Notes: generated by a model not told the origin, from the letters alone. Positions 1 to 11,211 are shown, counted from the first letter of the stretch. The stretch: DNA of 64,000 bases from Hordeum vulgare subsp. vulgare (GCF_904849725.1 NC_058523.1:340917948-340981947); one strand, 5' to 3'. Numbers and translations: made by a program.

Positions 1-654
1 ATTACATTGGATAGATCAAAGCAAAGACGCGATGTGTATTGGAGATCAAGAGAGAGTGTGATGGCCATCTAGGTACTAACTACGGACCCGTAGGTGTGTG
101 GTGAACTACTCGCACATCATCGTGAGGGTACAAAGGTTGATGAAGAGGCCCTCATTAATCATCCCCCTCCGGTAGGGTGTCGGAATGGAGCTCCAAATGG
201 GATCATCATGGAACAAAGACTTGCGATGGCAGAAAAAGCGTTTTGCAATCGTCCTTAGGTTTTTTGGAATATATGTGAATTTATAGGCTAGGGAATGGAG
301 GTAGAGGGTCCACCAGGGAGGGATAAGCCATCATGGTGTGTCAACCCCCATGGTCGCGCCTTGTTGGCTTGTGCCTCCCCCGTGTGGCCTCTAGTCTTCT
401 CCCGAGGCTTCTAGGTTTTCTTTTGGTACAGAAAAAATCATAAAAATGTTTGGGAGCAATTGGACTTCGTTTGTTACTATAAACCTAAAAAGTAAAAAAG
501 ACGCAGAAAATAGCAACTGACACTTGGCACTCGGTCAATAGGTTAGTGCTTAAAAATAATATAAATTGGTAAATTACTACCCAAAAAGTATCCTAGAACC
601 ATAATATAACAACATGGAATAATAAAAAATTATAGATACGTTGGAGACGTATCA
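1..654 (-). repeat. 3' LTR of element B (partial)
   Basis: The plus-strand end ...ACGTTGGAGACGTATCA at 654 is the inverted start TGATACGTCTCCAACG of this LTR family. The reverse complement of AAGCTTGGGGATGC (polypurine tract) follows directly at 655-672. The sequence matches the outer part of the 5' LTR at about 10330-10988, including the shared stretch about a twenty-base TTGGACTTCGTTT region. The remainder lies left of the window. Confidence 0.85.
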
Positions 655-2259
655 AGCATCCCCAAGCTTAATTCATGCGCGTCCTCGAGTAGGTAAATGG
701 TAAAAAACGAAATTTTTGATATGACATGCTACCCAATATGTAATCTTTCGCATGTATGCTCACTGAGAAACGATGAATTAACAAACATCAACATGGTAAT
801 ATTTATAAGCACAAGCAACAAAATCATCAATCTCTCAAAGTATGCGGTCCTAAAAGAATGTTAACCCTTATTCATCTTATCATATTAGCAAGGCATGGCT
901 TCGTCATCAGCACATTAATAAAAATGTCAAGCACCATGGTGTCCATGTTAGGCAATTGGACCATACTTTTTCAATGTGAATCAACTTTTTATTCTTCACG
1001 CAATACATGAGCGTGAACCATGGACATAGCATAAGGGTGGAATAGAATATGGTGGTAGGTATCGAAGGGGTAAAAAGTGGAGAAGATAGTATCACATCAA
1101 CTAGGCATAGCGATGGGCTATGGAGATGCCCATCGGTAGATGTAAATGCAAGGAGTAGGTATTGCCATGCAAATGATGCACTAGAACTATAAGTGTATGA
1201 AAGCTCAACAGAAGCTAAGTGGGGCGTGCATCCAACTTGCTTGCTCATGAAGACCTCGGGCATTTGAGGAAGCCCATCGTCGGAATATACAAGACAAGTT
1301 TACAATAATGAAAAAGTAATTTCCACTAGCATATGAAAAGGACATATCATGAGACTCTCTATATGAAGAACAAGGTGCCACTTTAAGGCGCAAGTGTGGT
1401 AAAGGATAGTAGCAAAGTCCATTCTTTCCTTTTCTCTCATTCATATTTTTTGTGTGGTGGGCTCATTTGGCCTCCCCCATCTTTATTTATTCGTTCGGAG
1501 ACTCGTCCCGACTTGTGGGGGAATCATAGTCTCCATCATCCTTTCCTCACTCGGACAACACTCTAATAATCATGATCATCACACTTTATTTACTTACAAC
1601 TCAACGCAAATTCGATATGAATAACTGGGAAGCAGTATGACTTAATATGAATGTCTCTGACAGTGTACTAGGATGTGCAATGATCTAGCATGTCATATAT
1701 CAGGAATATAATGAACTAGCGGTGTTACTCGCGCATTTGCGCGGCTAGAATTTAATTTCATGTGTTGAAAACTATACTTAATAAACTTAAATATTTATAT
1801 TCCATTTATAAGTAAACATCATATATACAATCATCAGTTTTAAAATGTACTAAAATAATTTAGTTCATTCGTAAGGTATGTGAAAACTCTTAAGTGTTTC
1901 TGACTAATAATGAGGCATATCAAACCATTAAATTTACATTTATATATGTATGGAAAGGGGCATTTTCAATTTGAAAATATGGTCCAAGAAGGTTTGCACT
2001 TATGTATGCACTGGTGATGCCTTTGTGCTACATGAGTTAAGTATTTGTGTGTTGTCTCATTAGGGGAATTGTACAACTAATTTTTTAGATTTGTTTTATT
2101 CTTCCCTTGAAAAACTTGGAATATATTTGATTTCACTCACGATGTGAAGAATGTATTTGTCCATTCATGTTTTTATTGTTTCGATATTTATTTGTAATTC
2201 AAGTTGTCGTTTGGTAGTAATTTCTGCTTAATTATATTCTTCTTGGTGTATAGTTTGTT

Positions 2260-2297
2260 CTTAGCGGAGTATCCCGGGCATTTGTGCGGCTAGAATA
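2260..2297 (-). repeat. Second Helitron 3'-terminus-like sequence inside Helitron-1
   Basis: This ~38-bp stretch closely resembles the true 3' terminus at 1716-1752: both read (C)TTAGCGG/CTAGCGG, then a TACTC/TATCCC part, then GCATTTG-GCGGCTAGAAT. On the minus strand it would end in CTAA, one form of the CTRR Helitron end, though its hairpin is degenerate. It may be an older 3' end that was bypassed, or the end of a nested or tandem copy of the same family. Confidence 0.6.
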
Positions 2298-4244
2298 ATA
2301 ATAAGTTTTTAGTTATTTTTGGCAACTCAAATATTTATTCAAGTTTTCTCAGAAAAGTATATTGTGATGTGTAATATTTTAAGGGAACGCTATTTATAAT
2401 AAGCTTGTGTTACTAATGGAAACAAATATTTGAGTTTAATGTTTAGACATGATTTTCCATTACCGATATTTGAATTTAATGTTTATACCTGATTTTCATA
2501 ATAAGTTCATGTTGTTTATATTTTAATTGGTTCTATTATTTTCCTAGTATTGCTATTGTTTAGTCCGCCGTCTCTTTATGCCGAAAACTCAGTATTTTGT
2601 TCAAGAATCAAACACATATTTATTATTCGCATAATGGCGAGGTTGTGTGAAAGTCATGACACACGTGTGCATATTTCAGTGCCATCTGATCTTAGTTGTG
2701 TGTGTGTTAAAACTTATACCTTAGAATAACATACATTCTTGGACACTCGCGACCCTGGAAAATTTTAGTTTCACCGTTCAATTTTCTTAGTCAAAGAATC
2801 TCACATATGTATGGCTATCACGGTGATGCACATTTTATAAATATAATTATTCTATTAAATATGGTGCTACAGTGAAAGAGATGTCAGCATTTTTTATTTT
2901 TAAGCAAAGTTATTGGAATAAATTGAGAGATTTTACGTATTTATATATTTAAAAATCAACAGTAGAATTTTCACTTAAAATGTTCCAAGCTAGCTAACAA
3001 TGCATCCATCTCGCCAGTCCAACGTGTCACTGTCGCACCGTGTATCAAGTCCATAAATAATTCAATTTGTGGTAGTAGGCTCTAAGGACTTCATTTTTTA
3101 TTTCCCTTTTTGTTGTCCAATCCGGACATGCAGGAACTCACACGTAATTGTATTGGAATCAGATAATACGTGCCCATGTAGTCTGTTCCTTGCGCGCTAG
3201 TGTTTTTTTTTCTTTTATGAGAATCTGCATGTTAGTGATTTATATAGGCAGTCAATTACTTCCTCCGTTTTTAAATATAAGTTTTTAAGATATTTTACTA
3301 GGAATCTACATACGAAGCAAAATGGGTGAATCTACATTCTAAAGTATGTTTATATACATCCATATATAGTCCACTAATGAAACCTCTTTAAAAACTTACT
3401 AGTACAAATGCCCGTGCGTTGCAACGGGCAGAACCCCAGTGCCATCACACACCATTTATTATATCCAGTTCTGAACTTACAGAGAAAGGTTGCAGCTAAT
3501 TTGTCATTTAAGCTAATCTTAAAGGACAGAGATCCGAGGTGAAGATTCAGATAAATTGAGCAAAAGTTTGTCCAACGTAATAGAAAGTCTGCAGTAAAAA
3601 TTTGTCATTCGAGCTATGCTTAATATTACTTAATAGGAACATGGATCCCCTTTCATCCTAATATTACTTAATAGGAGCAAAAAATAAGGTGCTTCCATGA
3701 TGATCCTCTAAAAAATAGAGGCGTAAAATAAATGTATGTTACTGCAAAATATTCATTTTCTACAAACAAACTATTTCATCATTGTTGTTTACAAACATTG
3801 ACAATTAAATCCAACAATGCACGTACCTTGAGTTGACTTTCCAAAATAGTTTCTTTAAATTCCATCTCTGTGAGGGTTTGCTCAGCATCATTATCATACT
3901 CTAGGTCAAACTCTTGTCCCTTTGCATTCTATATTTCTATCTAATCAATTTAGTTAAAGAAGGCCCTTTATCTGGCACATGTAAATTGAACAGATCAATT
4001 TATAATATAGGGATATTGTAGGAATCTAAGGAAATACAAAGGTGAGGCTTATATTTAGTTAGACAAGAAACCACTTCTAAGTCTATCTTTGGTATACTTT
4101 GTCGATAGTACGAATATCTAAATGAGGTCTTCAAGCATAAATGTTTTGGGCACCTCAAATGTTTTAGTAATAACCATGATATAAAGCCAATGTTGCACCA
4201 TTTAAAAAGCATGACAATAATTGTATAGGTCCAATAACCCAACC

Positions 4245-5173
4245 CAGATTTTTAGGCCACAGGCCAATGTCCTTTGGGCGAACATCGAAATGCGCCCAGT
4301 TATCAGCTCCACATCTTATGGGAGAAAATTGTGTCCATGGTATAGCTTTTGGCTCTCCTGCACCAGAAGTAAATAAAGCAGATCAAAATCACACATGAAG
4401 TTATAAACATAGGGAACTGGTGCAACGAGAGATAAAAGAAATTGCATCAGAAACTCAGTGTAGTCAAGGCCTGTTGTTGCTGATGAAAAAGGTATGTTAA
4501 TTAGGGTGTCTAGAAATTGATAAACTGGAAAGTATATGGATGACCTGCAAATCCTAGACATTTAGCTGACATGTAGGTCACATCACAAAATCACCTCTGC
4601 TTTTGCAATCTGGGTATTTCATCAAAAGAAAGAATCTGAACCACAATCAATTATCTCTGTGTAACATGAAGGATGTAATTTGTTGCATACCTTCCAGCAG
4701 CACGAGAAAGAAAATCTTTCCAGGACATATCACCATTACCTAGTGCAACTCCAAGACAGTCTCCAGTTGCAAGAATTACAATAGCTTTAGATGAAGTCCC
4801 TTCCATGAGACGGCAGAAGAACACAACTTGATTGATCTAGATAAGTGTTAAGAATTGTTCTGTGATAATTCAGTAAGTCCATGCAAAAAAGTATAAATGA
4901 AATATAGATTGTTAAAACAATGCAAAATTATTATTTTCACAAGATGTAATCCTACAAAACATATATATTATTTTCTTGTAAGAGTTGAGCAAATTAAGTT
5001 ACTGAAACACATATATTGACTTACTAACTAAATAATTTGATCAATCATATACCTGTAAGTGGGAATTTATTTCGTTCCCTGATTATGAAATCCTGATATC
5101 TCAACAAATCTCTCCCTAATAAATACTTTTACATGAGCTCTTCTCCACACCAAGGTAGCTCGGCTTGGTGCCC
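4245..5173 (-). pseudogene. Captured exons of an unidentified host gene (in Helitron-2)
   Basis: Three exon-like blocks on the minus strand carry splice signals. Exon a starts at 5173 after a pyrimidine-rich tract ending GCTCCAG and reads with residues such as LVWRRAHVKVFIRERF before a stop near 5067. Exon b (about 4838-4691) contains KAIVILATGDCLGVALG and NGDMSWKDFLSRAAG and ends at a GTATGC donor. Exon c (4357 to about 4245) follows the acceptor TTCTGGTGCAG and contains [16 protein letters not shown] and [15 protein letters not shown]. The intervening DNA is AT-rich and intron-like. I do not recognise the parent protein. The blocks could come from one gene or several. A stop inside exon a suggests it is non-functional. 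Confidence 0.6.
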
Positions 5174-5289
5174 CTGGAGCAGCCAAGAGAGCAAGAGAAA
5201 TAAACAAATGTACTTGTTAGTCAGATTCAGACCAGAGCAGAACAAGAAATTCAGTTAACTGTTGACTGCATTCCCTCCCATCTTCAGAG

Positions 5290-5860
5290 GGAGCTCAGAT
5301 TTTGATTTTTATACCTGAAGTGGAAGATGGCGGCGAGCGTGGCGAGCTCGCTGCTCCTGAGCACCAGGTCCCTGAATTCCTTCCCGGGATTGGAAGGAGA
5401 CATGGCTGGCCAGCGTGCAGAGATGCGGCGGCGGCGGCCAGCGGGCTGAGATGCGGCGGCCAGCGTGCAGAGACACCTCCGTCAGCACCGCGGGAGCGCT
5501 CGGCGCGTGCTGCACCAGCCGAGCCGGCGCCGGCACCGGGGCGCGCTCCAGCATCCTCACCTCGACCGTGACCGCCTTCTTGGTCGCCACCTTCGCCCTG
5601 GCCGCCTTCTCCGCCTCGTTGCCCGTCTTGCTCGCCGGCTTCCTCGCGGCCGGCAGCTGCAGCTGCTGTCAGGACTTGTTGATGAAGTCGTCCGCCCTCT
5701 CGTCCACGCACGCGGCCTCCGGCGGCCCCACGTCCGGCCGCCTCGCCTCCGTCAGCACCACGGGAGCCCTCGGCGCGTGCTGCACTAGCCGAGCCGGCGC
5801 CGGCACCGGGGTGCGCTCCAGCCTCCTCACCTCGGCCGTGACCACCGAAACCTTATCTTA
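5290..5860 (-). pseudogene. Captured GC-rich gene fragment with a DUF761-like motif
   Basis: This block is strongly GC-rich against an AT-rich background. On the minus strand, 5704-5674 encodes VDERADDFINKS, close to the C-terminal signature of plant DUF761 proteins (a basic motif of the form R-A-D-D-F-I-N-K/R-F). Directly after it an in-frame TGA (5671-5669) replaces the expected continuation, so the fragment is broken. A ~95-bp segment occurs twice in direct orientation (about 5479-5575 and 5749-5845), encoding a Pro/Ala/Val-rich stretch each time. Open frames on both strands here are a by-product of the base composition. The fragment was presumably captured with the exons at 4245-5173. The function of DUF761 proteins is not well defined. 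Confidence 0.55.
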
Positions 5861-8246
5861 ACAGAAGGATCTCGGGTGGAATACTTCAAAACACGAGGTT
5901 CTTTTTGTAAGAACGAAACTTTTCCTGGTTAGTCACTTAAAGAGGGACGGCGGGTTAATTACTTAAAAAGACAGGTACTTTTTTGCAAAATATCCACGAC
6001 GTACGGCAGAAGCAGTAGCTGCTTTATTATTAGGGGAGATATTTAGGGACGGAGGGAGTACATCTGCATATGTTATATGTATACTTTCGCTAATCAATCT
6101 CAGCTGTTTGAAGTTCTAATTAAAAAATTTATTTTTTAGTTGTTTTTTCTCTTCCCAATAAAAACATGCAACAGCTCATACGTAATTGCATTGGACTCAC
6201 AAGCGTATGTACGTGCCCATATGGCCATATGAAGTCTGTTCCATGCACACTAATGCATATGCATATTTTATATGTGAATCACACCATCTCTTTTCAATTG
6301 CAATCCTGGTCATAATACATCCGGATAAGTTCATGATTTTTCTTTCACGTATGTCATGCTTATATGCATCTAACGTCCAGCCCCCCAAAAAATATCATCT
6401 AAACGTGACAACATGGAAATCCAATATTGTTGGTACATATATTTTTACGTGTTACATAAGAAACCTTAAATCCCAGTCATTGTTATCCTAATCGAACGGT
6501 GTAAAAAGGATTAACATACGTGGATGAACGTGGTGGATTATTTGACTCTTCTTCTAAGTATATAATAGATAATAGATGGTGGCTTTGTCACAAATGCTAT
6601 GTGAGCTCTATCTCGTCATGCAAAGCAATATGATGATGAATGAACTAGTCATATGATTTGACGGTGAAATTTGCATGGAAATATATCTCGGAATAGCTAT
6701 GAAAATGTCATGATAGGTAGGTATGGTGACAGTTTTGAGAAAGATATAGAAAGGCTTTTGTGCGACACAACATGTCATGCCATGGGGTTTGGATGCACCG
6801 ACAAAGTTTGCACCGATCCTCAAGGTGAGAATGGGAATGCACGGTACCGAAGAGGCTACCAAAATATGAGATGTGAGATTGCATATGTCATTGGTTTCAT
6901 GTTAATGAAGAACTCATATACTTATTGCAAAGTTCTATTAGTTTTATCACAAATCAAAGCACTAGTCGCATGCCCCGAGGCACGGGGTTGGGAGAAGTTA
7001 ACCATCGCGTGCCTCCGACCCGAAACAACACTAGGATTTTAACGAGGAACTGAAATGCTCACACATCCCCGACATGCCTTTTTAATATTCGGACAAACAA
7101 GAAACTAACACCTTTTAATACCAATACTTCTACGAAACAACAATGATGCACTCACACCCTTTTCATATTACCGCATCAATATCATTAAACCACAATTTAT
7201 TCTTGAGTGCTACATTGAATAGTTATTATTTTTGGACTATCCTTATGACCGATGCAAATTACAGTTACTACTCATTAACTCTCAAACAAATATAAGTGAA
7301 GAACGAGAGTGTAAATATTTCTACAAAATCTATACGTCACCGTGCTAAAAATATATAAGTGAAGTACTTGAGCAATTGCTAAGCTCAAAAGATATAAGTG
7401 AAGCACATAGACTATACGAAAAAATCATGATGATCATGTGTCCCTCTCAAGTTGGTGTGTCTAGCAAATGATGATTGTGGCAAACTAAAAATAAAAGGAA
7501 AACTAAAACAAAGGACGCTCAAACCAAAACTCATATCATGTGACGAATAAAAATATAGCTCCAAGTGACATACTGATAGATTGAAACGAAAGAGGGGATG
7601 CCTTCCGGGGCATCCCCAAGCTTAGACGTTTGAGTCTTCCTACAATATTATCTTGGGGTGCCTTGGTAATCCCCAATCTTAGGCCCTTGTCGTTCCTTAT
7701 TCCTTTGTCCATCACGATAACACCCAAACATTGAAAACTTCAATCACACAAAACTCAACAAAACTTCGTGAGATCCGTTAGCATAAGCAACATATCAAAT
7801 ACTTAGGTATTGTTATAAAATGATTCATATTTCATTATTGCATAATGAGTATTGTATTTTAACTTCTCCAATACAATCCATAGCTTCATCAAAACAAGCA
7901 AACTATGTAAGCAAAAACAGAATATGTCTAAAACAGAAAAGTTTGTGATGATCTCTAAAGAACCTATACTTCTGTAACTCCAAAAATTCTGAAAAATTTG
8001 GATGACCTCAGGAATTTGTACAGCAATAATGCTCAGCATAAAAAGACGTACCACTAAAATTAGAGAAATTATGCACTGGACGTCAAAGTTTCTGTTTTTG
8101 CAATCAATTCTACTTGTCATACAAGTCATCCCAAAGGCTTTACTTGGCACAAACACTAATTAAAACATAAAAATACAATTATTATAGAGGAAATAATCAT
8201 GTCATCACACCAAAATAGAAAGTAAAAATAAAAATTAAGATAACTA

Positions 8247-8295
8247 TTGGGTTGCCTCCCAACAAGCGTTATTGTTTTATGCCCCTAGCGAGGCA
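8247..8295 (-). other. Paired hairpins downstream of the element B ORF
   Basis: On the minus strand, TGCC-TCGCTAGG-GGCA (8295-8280) is followed 17 bases later by TTGGG-AGGCAA-CCCAA (8262-8247). Both are perfect stems of 4 and 5 bp. They lie about 150 bases after the stop of the element's ORF. The same pair with the same spacing occurs in elements C and A. Confidence 0.75.
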
Positions 8296-8441
8296 TAATG
8301 CATATGATCAAGTGTTGTCATCTTTTGGAAGATGAACCGTCATGCTATAATCATATTCCTCCCTTTCAGCAACAAGTTTTCTAATTGGTAAACAAAAATA
8401 ATTGAAAGGACTGAATTGCACAACACAAGGATCCGTGAGGT

Positions 8442-9215
8442 CTACCTCGGGAGGAACATGAGGCTCTTCTTTAGTTTTTCATAAGTGATAGTGAACTCCT
8501 CAATATATAGGTTTATATAGAGGTATTTTATTGATTCTATCTCAAGATCATAACCCAATCCAAGTTTTGGTATAGCTAATTGATCATTGTTTTCAGAAAT
8601 CTTATCAACTAAGACATTAAGTGGAACCTTCTTTCTAAGATTCTCACCATAAGCAATATACTCCCTAGATCTTAGTTCTATTTCTTCCATCTCATAATGA
8701 ATCCCCTCTATGGGTGGGCACTCATCGTTAACCCTATAATGAGCAAATAAATCTCTAGCCTTTTGCATGATATTACCAAATTCTTTAACAAGAAATATAG
8801 TGGCTAGACGTTTGGTGGAAGCTTCATGAATATTATAGAATTCTAGAAACAACCATTGTAGGAAAGGATGCATGTGCACAAATTGTCTTTCCAATTGTAC
8901 TATAAGCAAAGATATAGAATCCACATAACTTGTAGTTCTAGAAACAATAGAACCTCCTATCAAGGGTAATGATCCCTCATAAGTGAAAAAAACTTGAATC
9001 GCACTCTTTCCGATAATATTACCACTACCTATGCGGAGTTTGTTAGCTTGCATAGTACTTTCTACCATAGAAGGATCATCATCTGCAAGGCTATCAAGTT
9101 TTTCTATAGAAACTTCATCAAAATTTCTTTTAGCATTCTCATCGCAAGGTGAAGTTGGATAATCAAGGGTTTTCACACTAGAAGCGTAGGTACCACTAAT
9201 TTCAAACTCAGACAT
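8442..9215 (-). CDS. Unidentified ~257-aa protein of element B
   Basis: An open frame on the minus strand. I place the start at the ATG of MSEFEISGTYAS, because the homologous broken frame in element C begins at the matching MCEFEKVNFKSA; an upstream ATG at 9242 would add nine residues. The conserved core, shared with C, contains GNIIGKSAIQVFF (C: GNIIGKHVIQEFF), LERQFVHMHPFLQ (C: MERKFVHLHPMLQ), LVKEFGNIMQKARDLFAHY (C: LMHEFDYILHEEKEFFAFY) and CPPIEGIH (C: CLPIESIL). I see no zinc knuckle, DTG/DSG-type protease site or RT motif. Its position directly after the primer binding site is where gag normally lies, so a divergent gag-like role is possible, but I do not recognise the family. The C-terminal ~60 residues have no counterpart in C. 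Confidence 0.6.
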   Translation of the reverse strand: MSEFEISGTYASSVKTLDYPTSPCDENAKRNFDEVSIEKLDSLADDDPSMVESTMQANKLRIGSGNIIGKSAIQVFFTYEGSLPLIGGSIVSRTTSYVDSISLLIVQLERQFVHMHPFLQWLFLEFYNIHEASTKRLATIFLVKEFGNIMQKARDLFAHYRVNDECPPIEGIHYEMEEIELRSREYIAYGENLRKKVPLNVLVDKISENNDQLAIPKLGLGYDLEIESIKYLYINLYIEEFTITYEKLKKSLMFLPR

Positions 9216-9371
9216 GATAGAACTTTTAGGCAAATGTGACAATCAAAACAAGCAAAGGTAAATATTTTTGTATTTTTGATTTCTTAAGCAAGCAAAATAT
9301 AACATCAAATAAAAAGAAGAACAAGTGAATGGTAATTTGTGTTATGTTACTTGATAGTTGGTGATGATATT

Positions 9372-9388
9372 CCGCGGCAACGGCGCTA
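9372..9388 (-). other. Primer binding site of element B
   Basis: The minus strand reads TAGCGCCGTTGCCGCGG, close to TGGCGCCGTTGCCGGGG, the complement of a tRNA-Asp 3' end used by many plant Athila/Tat-type elements. It is separated from the 5' LTR edge (9400) by an 11-base spacer, as in elements C and D. Confidence 0.75.
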
Positions 9389-9399
9389 GATATCCTTCC

Positions 9400-10988
9400 T
9401 CATACTTGTGATGTGCGTTGGGTTTTTCGTGAAGAGGAACGGGTAATCGCAATACAATACGGGTAAGTATTTCCCCCAGTTAAGAAACCAAGGTTTATCA
9501 AACCAATAGGAATATCAATCCTCAACTGTCTTTAGCGGTTGCATACAAAAGAGCAAACAACTTGCACCCAACGTTGGCAAGAGGGTTGCCAATCCCCTTG
9601 ATCTCATTATTTGCAAGCGAATGAGATGTGCAGATAATTGTAGAGAATTGTAAATTGAAAAATAAAATAAAATACAAATAAGAACAAGAAGGAAAATATA
9701 AGTTTTGTGAATATATAAGTAAATAGACCCGGGGGCCATAGTGTTCTCTAGTGGCATCTCTCATGAAAGAAACATACGATGGGTAAACAAATTACTATTG
9801 AGAAATTGAGAGAAAAGCGGATAGTTATGTGATTTTCACAGCAATGATCATGTGTATATAGGCATCACGTCCATAATAAAATAGGCTGACTCCTGTCGGC
9901 ACCTACTACTATTACTCCACTTCAAGAGCGCTTCTATGCTTGCCTTTCTACGTATTAAGTACATGATAAATGGAGTAATGCTTGGAGAACGATGACATGA
10001 TGTAGACAAACTAAACTCAATCAATATGAATAAACCCCATCGTTTTATCCTTAGTGTCAACAACACAAAGACGTATCTTGTCCCCTTCAATCACTGGAAT
10101 ATAGAAACTCGTCAGGTTGAACCCACTACAACGCACCCCTCTCATTGAAGGAATACCAAACTACTTGATGAAAGCAATTCAATAGATCGGAGAGAATTAC
10201 GAAGCTGTGATGATCATGCAATTAAGAACCATAATAATTTTAGAGAAGACTCAATTACTTTTCGTGAATAATCTCAACATAAACCCACAATTCATCGGAT
10301 CCCAACAAAGGCACTATACAAAAGAATTACATCAGATAGATAAAAGCGAAGGTGCAATGACCATTGTACTGAAGATCCAGAGAGACAGAGAGAGAGCCAT
10401 CTAGGTACTAACTACAGACTTGTATGTCTATGGTGAACTACTCACACATCATCATGAGGGCAGCAAGATTGATGAAGAGGCCCTCCGTGATCGATCCCCC
10501 TGCGGTAGGGTGCCGGAATGGAGCTCCAGATGGGATCGCCGTGGAACAGAGACTCGTAGTGGCGGAAAAAGTGTTTCGCGACTGTCCTTAGGGTTTTTAT
10601 AATATATGTGAAAATAGGCTAGAGAACCGAGGTAGAGGGGCCACCAGGGAGGGACAAGCCATCACGGCGCGCCGACCCCCCTTGGTCGCGCCCTATTGGC
10701 TTGTGCCTCCCTCGTGTGGCCTATGGTCTTTTCCTGAGGCTTCTAGGTTTTCTGTTGATCCAGAAAAAATCATAAAAATGTTTGGGAGCAATTGGACTTC
10801 GTTTCGTACTCTAAACGTGAAAAGTAAAAAAGCATGTAGAAAAAAAAGAACTCGCACTTAGCACTCGGTCAATAGGTTAGTGCTCAAAAATAATATAAAT
10901 TGGTAAATTATTGCCTAAAAGGTATCCTAGAATGATAATATAATAGCATGGAATAATCAAAAATTATATATACGTTGGAGACGTATCA
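9400..10988 (-). repeat. 5' LTR of element B
   Basis: It starts TGATACGTCTCCAACG at 10988 and ends with CACAAGTATGA at 9400 (the canonical final CA is mutated to GA; element C retains CACAAGTATCA). It is 1589 bp long. Its outer half matches the partial 3' LTR at 1-654. The first 140 bases appear about three-quarters identical to the LTR of C, so B and C are related but distinct insertions. Confidence 0.82.
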
Positions 10989-11211
10989 GGTGGTGATTAG
11001 ACTACTTGACCAAATAAAAACTTAGCCTTTTCCCAATTTTAATTGTGACCAAGTTTTAGCAATTGTAACACGTCAAGCACACCCTACACATGCAAGTCTA
11101 AAAGTATATAAGCACAAAATAATGACATGCACATGTAAATAGAGGGTAGGGATACGAAGATCAAACGCAAAGGTTGACACAGAGATATTTGGCGTGGTTC
11201 CGATAGGCGGT
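10989..11211. other. Spacer between elements B and C
   Basis: 223 bp of AT-rich DNA separate the LTR ends of two oppositely oriented elements. The tail reads GGCGTGGTTCCGATAGGCGG, a phrase I associate with Triticeae repeats, so this is probably a remnant of an older element rather than unique host DNA. No gene is visible. Confidence 0.5.

Larger units (their letters stand above)
3399..6039 (-). mobile_element. Helitron-2 with captured gene fragments
   Basis: The minus-strand 5' end is TCTCCCCTAATAATAAAGC (6039 downward). The 3' end has a strong hairpin at 3429-3410 (GCCCGT-TGCAACGC-ACGGGC), seven bases and CTAG at 3402-3399. The insertion lies between A (3398) and T (6040) of the Stowaway MITE, without target duplication. 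It is 2.64 kb with no Rep/helicase, hence non-autonomous. Its content is unlike its AT-rich surroundings: a GC-rich block at 5290-5860 with a DUF761-like motif, and several exon-like stretches with splice signals between 4245 and 5173, all in the element's own orientation, as expected for gene capture. 3430-4240 contains no exon I can support. Confidence 0.9.
3259..6058. mobile_element. Stowaway MITE (Tc1/mariner-type), split by Helitron-2
   Basis: The left part, 3259-3398, starts CTTCCTCCGTTTTTAAATAT after a TA dinucleotide. The right part, 6040-6058, reads TATTTAGGGACGGAGGGAG followed by TA. Joined, they give a ~159-bp element with the ACGGAGGGAG terminal inverted repeat and TA target duplication typical of Stowaway elements in grasses. 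The two parts join exactly at ...AAAACTTA / TATTTAGGG, the normal internal sequence of this MITE type, so the 2.64 kb between them is a clean insertion. MITEs carry no genes and are mobilised by transposases supplied in trans. Confidence 0.9.
1716..6576 (-). mobile_element. Helitron-1 (non-autonomous) inserted in element B
   Basis: On the minus strand it begins 5'-TCTATTATCTATTATATAC (6576 downward) and ends with a short GC hairpin (CGCGC-AAAT-GCGCG), ten bases and then CTAG at 1719-1716. It lies between a host A and a host T with no target-site duplication, which is the Helitron insertion rule. The empty site is visible in element C (CCACCATTCGTTAC, near 15638), matching the rejoined flanks here. 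No Rep/helicase coding is visible, so it is non-autonomous. The body is AT-rich and contains a Stowaway MITE and a second Helitron. A segment around 3120-3190 and another around 6160-6240 resemble each other as diverged direct repeats. 1740-3250 holds no recognisable gene. Confidence 0.85.
1..10988 (-). mobile_element. Element B: pol-less gypsy (Athila-like) LTR retrotransposon, cut by window start
   Basis: Read on the minus strand it has a 5' LTR (10988-9400), a tRNA-Asp-type primer binding site (9388-9372), one ORF (9215-8442), a long non-coding tract, a polypurine tract (about 672-655) and a 3' LTR that leaves the window at base 1. I see no protease, reverse transcriptase or integrase motif anywhere in the internal region, so it would depend on enzymes from another element. 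Its internal DNA aligns piece by piece with element C (11212-17617) in the opposite orientation. That alignment reveals the 4.86 kb insertion at 1716-6576: rejoining 6577 to 1715 restores the sequence seen in C near 15640. The left target-site duplication lies outside the window. Athila-like placement rests on the primer site and LTR style only. Confidence 0.82.

Noticed and set aside
5295..5861. Overlapping long open frames on both strands of the GC-rich block
   Set aside because: They result from GC-rich, partly repeated sequence. Only the minus-strand DUF761-like motif is recognisable and it is followed by a stop, so no functional gene is called.
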